From Mycobacterium sp. M26 (lineage in GTDB: Bacteria > Actinomycetota > Actinomycetes > Mycobacteriales > Mycobacteriaceae): a stretch of 64,000 nucleotides of DNA. The DNA lies in the NCBI RefSeq assembly GCF_001494595.1, contig NZ_LN929907.1, forward strand, positions 1,183,468-1,247,467. The letters run 5' to 3'. Below, one piece after another: positions 46,775 through 56,028 of this stretch. Below the pieces are notes generated by a model that saw only the letters and a list, made by a program, of their open reading frames with translations, had not been told where the DNA came from and searched no databases. The position numbers and the translations under genes are program-made. Each line of letters begins with the position of its first letter. Positions within the stretch are counted from its first letter, which is position 1.

Positions 46775-47878
46775 ATGTCGAAACGTCGTCGAGTCATCGT
46801 CTGGGGACCGGGAGAGGTAGGCGCGGGTGTTGTGGCGGCCGTCCTGGCTGACCCGGAACTCGACCTGGTCGGCGTCAAGGTGTTCAGCGCGGCCAAGGAC
46901 GGACGTGACGCCGGCGAACTGGTCGGCCTCGACCCATGCGGTGTGCCGGCCACCCGGTCACGTGACGATCTGCTGGCCCTGGACGCGGACGTGGTGGTGG
47001 TGACCTGTGCGGCCTCGGCCCTCACCGAGGGCCTCGACGACGACGTCATCGCGATGCTGGAGTCGGGTAAGAACGTCATCTCCACCGTCGGGTACCACGA
47101 CGTGACCCGACCAAACTGGACCTCCGCACACCGGCCGCCGCCCGAGCGATTGCAGCAGGCCGCGCTCGCCGGTCAGGCGTCGCTGTACGGCGCGGGTGTG
47201 CATCCGTCCTATATGACCGAGCGGGTCGCGATGGCTCTGGCTGTCGGACTGGGCACCGTCGACCACGTCAGAACCATTGAGGCACTGGACTTTTCCCTGG
47301 CGCCAGTCGAGATGTGGGGCGGCCTGGCCGCGATCGGTTTCGGCTCCGACCCGAATTCGCTCGGATCGGACAACATGCTGGCGAAGTACGGGGACACCTA
47401 CTACGCGGACATGGTGGCCAATTTGGCGTTCTCGTTGACCGCCAGCGATGACATCCGGGTGGAGAGCCAACTCATCGGCCGTCCGTCGACGTGTCGCCTG
47501 GAGCTGCCGCAGATCACCGTCGAGGAGGGTACCGTCGGAGCGCTGCACCTGGTGAGCCGTGCCTTCGTCGGACCGGCGTGCGTGGCCACGAATGAGGAGG
47601 TGTGGTTCCTTGGGCCGCCCAACGCATTCCGCGGCGAGGACCTGCCGTTCGAGAACTGGAACCAGGGTCTCATCGCCTACACCATCGAGGTGCGAAACCA
47701 GACGACGACGCTGCGCTCCCAACTGGAGTACGAGATCTCCGGGCCGCCGAATCCCGTCACCCAGATGTCGGTGCGTTCGGTCATCGACGCCATCGAGCCG
47801 GTATGTCAGGCCGAGCCCGGCGTTCTGATCGACGACGCGACACCGCGGGTGCGCCGCGACCCCCGGCTAGCGGTTTAG
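46775..47878 (+). CDS. DapB-like NAD(P)-binding dehydrogenase (diaminopentanoate dehydrogenase-like)
   Basis: The 367-residue protein has an N-terminal Rossmann fold (RRVIVWGPGEVGAGVVAAVL at 5-24) and the dihydrodipicolinate-reductase-like middle (LESGKNVISTVGYHDV, GAGVHPSYMTERVAM). It matches the group annotated as dihydrodipicolinate reductase or 2,4-diaminopentanoate dehydrogenase-like, which is common in mycobacteria, has no known substrate and is longer than true DapB (about 245). The strong palindrome upstream points to TetR control. Its stop overlaps that of the convergent CMD gene. Confidence 0.82.
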   Translation: MSKRRRVIVWGPGEVGAGVVAAVLADPELDLVGVKVFSAAKDGRDAGELVGLDPCGVPATRSRDDLLALDADVVVVTCAASALTEGLDDDVIAMLESGKNVISTVGYHDVTRPNWTSAHRPPPERLQQAALAGQASLYGAGVHPSYMTERVAMALAVGLGTVDHVRTIEALDFSLAPVEMWGGLAAIGFGSDPNSLGSDNMLAKYGDTYYADMVANLAFSLTASDDIRVESQLIGRPSTCRLELPQITVEEGTVGALHLVSRAFVGPACVATNEEVWFLGPPNAFRGEDLPFENWNQGLIAYTIEVRNQTTTLRSQLEYEISGPPNPVTQMSVRSVIDAIEPVCQAEPGVLIDDATPRVRRDPRLAV

Positions 47879-48411
47879 TCCGGGAAGTCCATCGGCACCC
47901 GAAGCGTGGTCAGTATCGCGGCGATGGTGTCGTAATGGCCTGCCAGCGCGCAGAATTCGATGACCTGCCGACGGTTCAGGTGCCGCGCGAGTTCGGTATA
48001 CGTGTCATCGGTGAGGTCCCGTTCAAGGATGAACTCGTCCACCCCGCGCAGTAGTGCGCGCTGGCGGTCGGTGAGGCCGTCGGCGTCGGGGCCGGCGAAG
48101 ATCCTGGCCTGCAACGCCGCGTCGAGACCACGCGAGCGGGCCAGGCGGCGATGCTGCTGCAACTCGTACTCCGAATTGCGCAGATGTCCCACCCTCAGGA
48201 TCACCAGCTCCTTGTCCTGCTTGGACAGCTTGCCCGCATTCAGCAGCACATGGGAGTACGGCAGGAATGACAGGAACAGCAGCCGATGCTGGCCGAGAAC
48301 CTCGAACAGATGCATCCGCGGTGCCCGGATGGCCCGCGCGCCCGCCCGGGCGATGCCCCAGTTGACCACGCCGAGTTCACGGCGGCCGCCGGGCGGGATG
48401 CGTTCTGCCAT
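47875..48411 (-). CDS. Carboxymuconolactone decarboxylase family protein (Rv0464c-like)
   Basis: A 178-residue CMD/AhpD-fold protein with RAPRMHLFEVLGQHRLLFLSFL at the start, LSKQDKELVILRVGHLRNSEYELQQHRRLA and RALLRGVDEFILERDLTDDTY. The CxxC of AhpD is absent (NSEYE), so no peroxidase activity is expected. Its ATG overlaps the ramB stop by one base (TGATG), so the two are co-translated. Position agrees with Rv0464c. The reaction is not known. Confidence 0.85.
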   Translation of the reverse strand: MAERIPPGGRRELGVVNWGIARAGARAIRAPRMHLFEVLGQHRLLFLSFLPYSHVLLNAGKLSKQDKELVILRVGHLRNSEYELQQHRRLARSRGLDAALQARIFAGPDADGLTDRQRALLRGVDEFILERDLTDDTYTELARHLNRRQVIEFCALAGHYDTIAAILTTLRVPMDFPD

Positions 48412-49826
48412 CAGGACTCCTTGACCAGGTAGGGCGATACGGTACTGCGGTGCTCGTCGAGGTCCAGCGCCTTACCGAGGGCCGGGAAGGCGCGTTGGGC
48501 GCAATTGTCGCGCTCGCAGACCCGACAGCCCGCGCCGATGGGGGTGGCGCTGTCCGACGACAGGTCCAGTCCCTTCGAGTACACCAGTCGGGTGGCGTGG
48601 CGCACCTCGCAGCCCAGCCCGATCGCGAAGGTCTTGCCGGGCTGGCCATACCGCGATGCGCGGCGCTCGATGGTGCGCGCCACCCACATGTAGTTGCGCC
48701 CGTCCGGCATCTGCGCGATCTGGACCAGGATCTTGCCCGGGTTGGCGAACGTCTCGTACACGTTCCACAGCGGGCAGGTACCGCCGGAGGACGAGAAGTG
48801 AAAACCGGTGGCGGACTGGCGTTTCGACATGTTCCCGGCCTTGTCCACCCGGACGAACGAGAACGGTACCCCGCGCATCGACGGTCGCTGCAGGGTGGAC
48901 AGGCGATGGCAGATCGTCTCGTAGCTCACCTGGTAGAACGCTGAGAGCCGTTCGATGTCGTAGCGAAAGTTCTCGGCGACGTTGTGAAACTGCCCGTACG
49001 GCAACACCGTTGCCGCAGCGAAGTAGTTGGCCAGCCCGAGCCGGGCCAGCCGGCGCGACTCGTCACTGGTGAAGGTGCCGGCCTCGACCATCGCGTCGAT
49101 GAGGTCACCGAACTCCAGGTAGGCCAGCTCGGCAGCCATCTTGAACACCTGTTGGCCACCGGAGAGGTGCGCGCTCATCTCCAGCGTCTTGGTTTCCGGG
49201 TTGTAGCGGTGCAGCACCGTGTCGCCGAGGTCCACCCGTCGCACCAGGCGGACCCCGTGCACCTGGGCCAGCCGCTGTCCGATGTCGCCGGCCAGGTCGC
49301 CGCGGTGCAGACGCATCCGCACCGTCAGATCCTCGGCGGCGGTGTCCAGTTCGTGCAGATAGTTCTGCCGCTGATAGAAGTAGTCGCGCACTTCCTCGTG
49401 CGGCATGGTGATCGCGCCCGCGCCGCTGCCGTCATTGAAGCGGTCCTCGGTGACCGCGGCCAGCTGCGTGGTGGCGATCCGGTAGCGCCGGTGCAGGTTC
49501 ACCATGGCCTTGGCCAGGTTGGGGTGGGTGTTGACCACCTCGGCGACCTCGGCCGGGTCCACGTCGACGGCCAAATCCTTGTCCAGCACGACTTCTCGCA
49601 GTTCGGCGATCAGCCGGGTGTCGTCCTGCGATGCGAAGAACGTGGCGTCCACACCGAACACTTCGGTGATCCGCAGCAGCACCGCCACCGTCAGCGGCCG
49701 GACGTCGTGTTCGATCTGGTTGAGGTAGCTGGGTGAGATCTCCAGCATCTGGGCCAGCGCGGCTTGACTGAATCCGCGTTCGCTTCGCAGTTGACGAACG
49801 CGGGACCCGACGAACGTCTTGGACAC
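48411..49826 (-). CDS. ramB: Transcriptional regulator RamB
   Basis: GTG 49826 begins VSKTFVGSRVRQLRSERGFS, giving 471 residues, the usual RamB length; the open frame continues to 50060 without homology. Residues 10-62 are an XRE helix-turn-helix (FSQAALAQMLEISPSYLNQIEHDVRPL region). The C-terminal part (CxxC-like cysteines in GTCPLWN, RDNCAQRAF) is typical of short-chain acyl regulators. In corynebacteria and M. tuberculosis RamB represses acetate and glyoxylate-cycle genes; isocitrate lyase lies 1.2 kb away. It diverges from the thioesterase gene. Confidence 0.95.
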   Translation of the reverse strand: MSKTFVGSRVRQLRSERGFSQAALAQMLEISPSYLNQIEHDVRPLTVAVLLRITEVFGVDATFFASQDDTRLIAELREVVLDKDLAVDVDPAEVAEVVNTHPNLAKAMVNLHRRYRIATTQLAAVTEDRFNDGSGAGAITMPHEEVRDYFYQRQNYLHELDTAAEDLTVRMRLHRGDLAGDIGQRLAQVHGVRLVRRVDLGDTVLHRYNPETKTLEMSAHLSGGQQVFKMAAELAYLEFGDLIDAMVEAGTFTSDESRRLARLGLANYFAAATVLPYGQFHNVAENFRYDIERLSAFYQVSYETICHRLSTLQRPSMRGVPFSFVRVDKAGNMSKRQSATGFHFSSSGGTCPLWNVYETFANPGKILVQIAQMPDGRNYMWVARTIERRASRYGQPGKTFAIGLGCEVRHATRLVYSKGLDLSSDSATPIGAGCRVCERDNCAQRAFPALGKALDLDEHRSTVSPYLVKES

Positions 49827-49944
49827 GCTACCCAGCGTACCGGCGCTGTTAAGGCGGGCTTCGCAGGATTGGCAAGCACGCTGGTTGGCATTCATTGGGG
49901 CCTTTGGCATGATCGCGCGTGGGGGGAGGACTGGGAGAGGCGAG

Positions 49945-50769
49945 ATGAGTACCACCGAGAACGACACGGCCGGAACCGGTCTGGCCAAGGTGCTGATGCC
50001 CGTTCCCGATCCGCATCCTGACGTCTTCGATCGGCAGTGGCCGCTCCGGGTCGGCGACATCGACCGGGCCGGCCGCCTGCGACTGGACGCCGCCTGCCGT
50101 CACATCCAGGACATCGGCCAGGACCAGCTGCGCGAGATGGGCCACGAGGAAACTCACCCGCTGTGGATCGTCCGGCGCACCATGGTCGACCTGATCCGTC
50201 CGATCGAATTCCAGGACATGCTGCGGATGCGCCGCTGGTGCTCGGGAACCTCCAACCGGTGGTGTGAGATGCGGGTCCGCATCGACGGCCGCAAGGGCGG
50301 ATTGATCGAATCCGAGGCGTTCTGGATCAACATCAACCGCGAGACGCAGGGCCCGTCACGCATCGCGGATGACTTCATGGAGGCACTGCAGCGCACCACC
50401 GACGTCAACCGGCTGCGCTGGAAGTCCTACCTGAGCGCCGGGTCGCGGGAGGACGCCGACGAGATCCGCGACTTCCCGATCCGGGTCAGCGATATCGACC
50501 TGTTCGACCACGTCAACAACTCGGTGTACTGGAAGGTCGTCGAGGAGTTCCTGGCGCCCTACCCGGAACTGTTCGAGTCCCCGCTTCGCGTGACCATCGA
50601 GCACGACGCCCCCGTCGCGCTGGGCGACAAGCTGGAGATCCTCTCGCACGTGTACCCGCCCGGATCGACCGACAAGTTCGGTCCGGAGCTCACCGACCGG
50701 ACTGTTAGAACGCTCACATACGTCGTCGGCGACGAAGTCAAAGCCCTCGCCTCGATCTTCCAACTCTGA
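49945..50769 (+). CDS. Acyl-ACP thioesterase family protein (Rv0466-like)
   Basis: ATG 49945 follows GAGAGG, giving 274 residues. It is a double-hotdog FAT-type thioesterase: module one has RVGDIDRAGRLRLDAACRHIQD and HPLWIVRRTMVDL; module two has IRVSDIDLFDHVNNSVYWKVVEE with the catalytic-type Asp-His-Asn pattern. It should release fatty acids from ACP or CoA. The position between ramB and isocitrate lyase agrees with Rv0466 and links it to fatty-acid carbon flow. Confidence 0.9.
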   Translation: MSTTENDTAGTGLAKVLMPVPDPHPDVFDRQWPLRVGDIDRAGRLRLDAACRHIQDIGQDQLREMGHEETHPLWIVRRTMVDLIRPIEFQDMLRMRRWCSGTSNRWCEMRVRIDGRKGGLIESEAFWININRETQGPSRIADDFMEALQRTTDVNRLRWKSYLSAGSREDADEIRDFPIRVSDIDLFDHVNNSVYWKVVEEFLAPYPELFESPLRVTIEHDAPVALGDKLEILSHVYPPGSTDKFGPELTDRTVRTLTYVVGDEVKALASIFQL

Positions 50770-50790
50770 TCCGGGAGTTTTAACAGTACA

Positions 50791-50897
50791 AGCGTACTGA
50801 CCTGCGAAAAGGCGTTACCCGCCGGTAACTTCTGAACCGGTTCAGCCCGTGGTGACCTTCGCAAACTTCGCAAGATGAGCGTACTGCTTGGCGAAAA
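50791..50897 (+). promoter_or_regulatory. Isocitrate lyase control region: direct repeats and RamB-like box
   Basis: Two 20-base direct repeats agree at 16 positions: AGCGTACTG-N4-GCGAAAA at 50791-50810 and 50878-50897, 87 bases apart. Between them AAACTTCGCAAG (50863-50874) is close to the corynebacterial RamB box AACTTTGCAAA. All lie within the 226 bases before isocitrate lyase. A palindromic AGTAC-N4-GTACT overlaps the first repeat (50785-50797 region). RamB is encoded nearby, so glucose/acetate-type control is likely. Confidence 0.6.
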
Positions 50898-50995
50898 TTG
50901 GCAGGCGCAACCGCTTGAAGTGCACTAATGCCCCGAGGCATGCTCATGGCAGCAGAACAGCCCAGCTGTACCGGAGTTAGCAAAAGGAGTAGGCG

Positions 50996-52282
50996 ATGTC
51001 CAACGTTGGCCAGCCGAAGACCGCAGAAGAAATCCAGAAGGACTGGGACACCAACCCCCGCTGGAAGGGTGTCACCCGTACCTACACCCCGGCCGACGTC
51101 GTCGCCCTGCAGGGCAGCGTTGTCGAGGAGGCCACCCTGGCCCGCCGCGGCGCCGAGGTGCTGTGGAAGCAGCTGCACGAGATGGAGTTCGTCAACTCCC
51201 TCGGTGCGCTGACCGGCAACATGGCCGTCCAGCAGGTTCGTGCCGGCCTGAAGGCCATCTACCTGTCGGGTTGGCAGGTCGCCGGTGACGCGAACCTGTC
51301 CGGCCACACCTACCCCGACCAGAGCCTCTACCCGGCCAACTCGGTGCCGCAGGTGGTGCGTCGCATCAACAACGCGCTGCTGCGCGCCGACGAGATCGCC
51401 AAGGTCGAGGGTGACACCTCGGTGGAGAACTGGCTGGCCCCGATCGTGGCCGACGGTGAGGCCGGCTTCGGTGGCGCGCTCAACGTCTACGAACTGCAGA
51501 AGGCGATGATCGCCGCCGGTGTCGCCGGTTCGCACTGGGAGGACCAGCTGGCCTCGGAGAAGAAGTGCGGCCACCTCGGTGGCAAGGTGCTGATCCCGAC
51601 CCAGCAGCACATCCGCACCCTGACCTCGGCCCGACTGGCCGCTGACGTGGCTGACGTTCCCACCGTGGTCATCGCCCGCACCGACGCCGAGGCCGCGACC
51701 CTGATCACCTCCGATGTCGACGAGCGCGATCAGCCGTTCATCACCGGTGAGCGGACCAAGGAAGGCTTCTTCCGGGTGAAGAACGGCCTGGAGCCGTGCA
51801 TCGCCCGCGCCAAGGCCTACGCGCCGTACTCCGATCTGATCTGGATGGAGACCGGCACGCCGGACCTGGAGCTGGCTGCCAAGTTCGCCGAGGGCGTTAA
51901 GAGCGAGTTCCCCGACCAGATGCTGGCCTACAACTGCTCGCCGTCGTTCAACTGGCGCAAGCACCTGGACGACGCGACGATCGCGAAGTTCCAGAAGGAG
52001 CTGGGCGCGATGGGCTTCAAGTTCCAGTTCATCACCCTGGCCGGCTTCCACGCCCTGAACTACTCGATGTTCGATCTGGCCTACGGCTACGCCCGCAACC
52101 AGATGACCGCCTACGTCGAGCTGCAGGAGCGCGAGTTCGCCGCCGAGGACCGTGGCTACACCGCGACCAAGCACCAGCGCGAGGTCGGCGCCGGTTACTT
52201 CGACCGGATCGCCACCACCGTGGACCCCACCTCGTCGACCACCGCGCTTGCGGGTTCGACCGAAGAGGGCCAGTTCCACTAG
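50996..52282 (+). CDS. aceA: Isocitrate lyase
   Basis: The enzyme splits isocitrate to succinate and glyoxylate in the glyoxylate shunt, needed for growth on acetate and fatty acids. The 428-residue protein has the signature [13 protein letters not shown] with catalytic Cys near residue 191, TDAEAATLI and NCSPSFNW. Length and motifs match mycobacterial Icl1. An AAAGGAG box precedes the ATG. It is followed by a 21-base hairpin and fadB2, which supplies the same fatty-acid pathway. Confidence 0.97.
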   Translation: MSNVGQPKTAEEIQKDWDTNPRWKGVTRTYTPADVVALQGSVVEEATLARRGAEVLWKQLHEMEFVNSLGALTGNMAVQQVRAGLKAIYLSGWQVAGDANLSGHTYPDQSLYPANSVPQVVRRINNALLRADEIAKVEGDTSVENWLAPIVADGEAGFGGALNVYELQKAMIAAGVAGSHWEDQLASEKKCGHLGGKVLIPTQQHIRTLTSARLAADVADVPTVVIARTDAEAATLITSDVDERDQPFITGERTKEGFFRVKNGLEPCIARAKAYAPYSDLIWMETGTPDLELAAKFAEGVKSEFPDQMLAYNCSPSFNWRKHLDDATIAKFQKELGAMGFKFQFITLAGFHALNYSMFDLAYGYARNQMTAYVELQEREFAAEDRGYTATKHQREVGAGYFDRIATTVDPTSSTTALAGSTEEGQFH

Positions 52283-52289
52283 ATCTCAG

Positions 52290-52351
52290 CGCGAGCAGGC
52301 GCAAAATCGCACGGTTGCAGCCCGGTTTACGCGACTTTGCGTCTGCTCGCG
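52290..52351. repeat. Long inverted repeat after isocitrate lyase
   Basis: Arms of 21 bases at 52290-52310 and 52331-52351 agree at 19 positions (CGCGAGCAG and CGCAAA blocks opposite TTTGCG and CTGCTCGCG), with a 20-base loop. It starts 8 bases after the aceA stop. There is no T-tract, so it may be an attenuator, an mRNA-stabilising hairpin or a mobile repeat. It resembles the hairpins at 9348-9408 and 60053-60129. Confidence 0.7.
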
Positions 52352-52421
52352 GGAGGTCCGACGACCCGCAGTTCAGGCCCCGTCCTTATATTGGGCGGGG
52401 CCTGATGCGTGAGGAGATCAA

Positions 52422-53318
52422 GTGAGCATTCAACGAGTAGGCGTGATCGGTGCGGGCCAGATGGGCTCCGGAATCGTCGAGGTGGCCGCCAAGGCCGGCG
52501 CGCACGTCGTCGTCTTCGAACCGACCGATGAGCTGCTGAACGCCGGACGGAGCCGGCTCACCAGCTCCCTGGAGCGCGCGACCAGCAAGGGCAAGCTGTC
52601 CGAGGCCGACCGCGACGCCACCCTGGCACGGTTGACCTTCACCACCGATCTCAACGAGATGGCCGATCGTCAGCTCGTCATCGAGGCCGTTGTCGAGGAC
52701 GAGACCGTCAAGGCCAAGATCTTCGCCGAACTCGACCGCATCATCACCGACCCCGACGCGGTGCTGGCATCCAACACTTCCAGCATTCCGATCATGAAAA
52801 TTGCTGCGGCAACGAAGAATCCGAGCCGCGTGATCGGACTGCACTTCTTCAACCCGGTGCCGGTGCTGCCGCTCGTCGAACTGATCAACACATTGGTCAC
52901 CTCCGAGGAGGCGATCAACCGCGTCGAGCAGTTCGCCGGCGAGGTACTCGGCAAGAAGGTGGTGCGCTGCGCGGACCGCTCCGGCTTCGTGGTCAACGCC
53001 CTGCTGGTGCCCTACCTGCTGTCGGCGATCCGAATGGTCGAGGCGGGCGTGGCGACGGTCGAGGACGTCGACACCGCGATCGTGGCCGGACTGTCGCACC
53101 CGATGGGCCCGCTGCGGCTGTCCGACCTCATCGGCCTGGACACCATGAAGCTCATCGCGGACTCGATGTACGAGGAGCTCAAGGACGCCCACTACGCGCC
53201 GGACTCGATGTACGAGGAGCTCAAGGACGCCCACTACGCGCCACCGCCACTGCTGCTGCGGATGGTTGAGGCGGGGCTGCTGGGCAAGAAGTCGGGCCGC
53301 GGCTTTTACACCTACTGA
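52422..53318 (+). CDS. fadB2: 3-hydroxybutyryl-CoA dehydrogenase with internal 14-residue duplication
   Basis: FadB2 oxidises 3-hydroxyacyl-CoA to 3-oxoacyl-CoA. GTG 52422 has GAGGAG before it. The NAD site is VGVIGAGQMGSGIVEVAA at 5-22; SNTSSIPI and GLHFFNPVPVLPLVE (with the catalytic His) follow, then the C-terminal dimerisation domain. It is 298 residues, longer than the roughly 285 expected, because SMYEELKDAHYAPD is repeated exactly in tandem before PPPLLLRMVEAG. This sits in a surface-near helix and loop close to the CoA site, so activity may be changed. Confidence 0.94.
   Translation: MSIQRVGVIGAGQMGSGIVEVAAKAGAHVVVFEPTDELLNAGRSRLTSSLERATSKGKLSEADRDATLARLTFTTDLNEMADRQLVIEAVVEDETVKAKIFAELDRIITDPDAVLASNTSSIPIMKIAAATKNPSRVIGLHFFNPVPVLPLVELINTLVTSEEAINRVEQFAGEVLGKKVVRCADRSGFVVNALLVPYLLSAIRMVEAGVATVEDVDTAIVAGLSHPMGPLRLSDLIGLDTMKLIADSMYEELKDAHYAPDSMYEELKDAHYAPPPLLLRMVEAGLLGKKSGRGFYTY
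53159..53242 (+). repeat. Perfect 42-bp tandem duplication inside fadB2
   Basis: The 42 bases at 53159-53200, beginning GGACTCGATGTACGAGG, recur without change at 53201-53242. The duplication keeps the frame and adds 14 residues. Perfect identity implies a recent event. Confidence 0.97.
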
Positions 53319-53449
53319 CGACCTGCGGCGTGTGCAATCCACAGATTAATTGACTAGGCTGCACGCCGGTGGGCCTATGGGTCCGGGTCGGGGACCGCTT
53401 TTCGCGAGACCTTGTTGACCGCGGCCCGACCGTGCGAGCAGAAACCTGA

Positions 53450-54337
<888 letters not shown>

Positions 54338-54346
54338 CCCACCCGC

Positions 54347-55204
54347 TCAGGCCTGGGCCAGCTTCTTCTTCTCGGCCTCAACGTCGAAATCGGCCGGCGG
54401 CCAGGTCAGCTGCATTCCCTTGAGCGCTTCGATGAGCAGCTCGGTGATCGCCAGGCGGCTGTACCACTTCTTGTCGCACGGAATGACGTACCACGGCGCG
54501 TGCTCGGTCGAGGTGCGGTCCAGGACTGCCTGATAGGCCTCCTGGTAGGCCGGCCACAGCTTGCGTTCGTCAAGGTCGCCGGGGTTGTACTTCCAGTACC
54601 GGTCGGGACGTTCCAGCCGCTCGGAGAGCCGGCGCTTCTGTTCGTCGAGCGAGACGAACATGGCGCACTTGACCACCGTGGTGCCCGAGTCGACGAGTTC
54701 TTTCTCGAAGGCGTTGATCTCGTCGTAGCGCGGTTCCCAGACCTCCCGCGGCACCAGTTCGTGAACGCGGACCACCAGCACGTCCTCATAGTGCGAGCGA
54801 TCGAACACCCCGATATGCCCGGCGGCGGGCAGCGCTTTGCGGATCCGCCACAGGTAGTGGTGGGCGCGCTCCTCTTCGGTGGGCACACCGAAACTCGTGT
54901 ACTGGATGCCCATCGGATTGCCAGCGCCGACGACGTGCTTGACGATGCTGCCTTTGCCCGCGGTGTCCATGCCCTGCAGCACCAGCAGCAGCGAACGGCT
55001 GTCACCGGCCTTGCCGTTGGCGTAAAGCATCTCCTGCAGACCCGCGAAGCGCTCGTTGCGCTCGGCCTGCACCTCCGCCGAGCCGTTCTTGTCACCGGTG
55101 TAGCCGGGGCTGGAGTTCGGCTCGATGTCGGCGACCTGCTGGCCGGGACGGAACTGGAGAATTTTGCGCGGTTCGTGAGTCCACTGCGAGGGCAGGTCGG
55201 CCAT
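54347..55204 (-). CDS. PPK2-family polyphosphate:nucleotide phosphotransferase
   Basis: A 285-residue protein of the PPK2 family, second in this window. Walker A is GMDTAGKG at 78-85 and Walker B is VFDRSHYEDVLV at 133-144; the lid region contains VPTEEERAHHYLWR. The HYED in place of WYNR and the N-terminal EPRKILQFRPG put it in the group annotated as polyphosphate:AMP/ADP phosphotransferase, unlike the ppk2 at 29243. It converges with umaA. In M. tuberculosis a mycolate gene (pcaA) lies here, from memory. Confidence 0.9.
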   Translation of the reverse strand: MADLPSQWTHEPRKILQFRPGQQVADIEPNSSPGYTGDKNGSAEVQAERNERFAGLQEMLYANGKAGDSRSLLLVLQGMDTAGKGSIVKHVVGAGNPMGIQYTSFGVPTEEERAHHYLWRIRKALPAAGHIGVFDRSHYEDVLVVRVHELVPREVWEPRYDEINAFEKELVDSGTTVVKCAMFVSLDEQKRRLSERLERPDRYWKYNPGDLDERKLWPAYQEAYQAVLDRTSTEHAPWYVIPCDKKWYSRLAITELLIEALKGMQLTWPPADFDVEAEKKKLAQA

Positions 55205-55219
55205 GGGAGAAGAGCCTAG

Positions 55220-55945
55220 CTAGCGGGCCCGCCGCAATGTCGGTGGCAGCACCGGCGAGGGGTGCGGATCTGCGTTGAACGCCTCCAGCGAGCCGCCGAC
55301 TTCGACGATTCCGCACAGGGCGTTCCAGCACAGCATGGTCAGGTAGTCGATCAGTTCGTTGCTGGTCATCCGGGGATTCGACATCCACGAGTGGGTGGCC
55401 AGCTGCACCCCGCCGACGATCAGATAGGCCCACGGCTCCACACCGCGGGTGTCCATCCCGGCGCGCTGCATCCGGCGGCGCAGCACCACCGCCAGCATCC
55501 GGGCGATGATCTGTTCCGAGTCGGCGATCACCTTGTTTTTGCTGGCCGAACTGTTTGCCATGACGAATCGGTAGGGCTCCGGTTCGTTGGCCACGGTCTC
55601 GACGTAGACCCGGATGATCTCGCGTGTCAGGTCGAATCCGTCGAGGTTCGACGACAGCGCACCGGCCATATTGGGGATCAGCGTGGTCTGCGCAAAGCGC
55701 ATCATCACAGCGGTCGTGAGGTCGTTCTTGTCGACGAAGTAGCGGTACAGAACGGTCTTGGAGACGCCGATTTCCGCAGCTATCTCGTCCATACTGACGT
55801 CGCGGCCCCGGCTGCGGATCGCCTCGAGCGCGCCGTCCACCAGTTCGGTGCGGCGTTCCACCTTGTGTTGGTGCCAGCGTCGCTTGCGACCATCGGTCTT
55901 GGCGACCCCGTCGCTCGTCTGCTGTGCCACTATCGCGGAGTCCAT
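55220..55945 (-). CDS. TetR family regulator, MadR-like (Rv0472c position)
   Basis: ATG 55945 (MDSAIVAQQTSDGVAKTDGR) is preferred to 55993; 241 residues. A basic region KRRWHQHKVERR precedes the helix-turn-helix (SMDEIAAEIGVSKTVLYRYFVDKNDL, residues 52-77). The orthologue in mycobacteria is reported as MadR, an acyl-CoA-responsive repressor of mycolic acid desaturase genes; this is taken from family knowledge and position. It diverges from the DUF445 gene. Confidence 0.85.
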   Translation of the reverse strand: MDSAIVAQQTSDGVAKTDGRKRRWHQHKVERRTELVDGALEAIRSRGRDVSMDEIAAEIGVSKTVLYRYFVDKNDLTTAVMMRFAQTTLIPNMAGALSSNLDGFDLTREIIRVYVETVANEPEPYRFVMANSSASKNKVIADSEQIIARMLAVVLRRRMQRAGMDTRGVEPWAYLIVGGVQLATHSWMSNPRMTSNELIDYLTMLCWNALCGIVEVGGSLEAFNADPHPSPVLPPTLRRAR

Positions 55946-56028
55946 TCCCCTAATCGAAAACAATTCTACGGTCTGTCGTGATGGCAAGGTCACATTAACT
56001 GGCTCCGCACATAGCGGATGATGGTGGA

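Noticed and set aside
50780..52279. Minus-strand frame of 499 codons opposite aceA
   Set aside because: Antisense to isocitrate lyase; no motifs and no start context.
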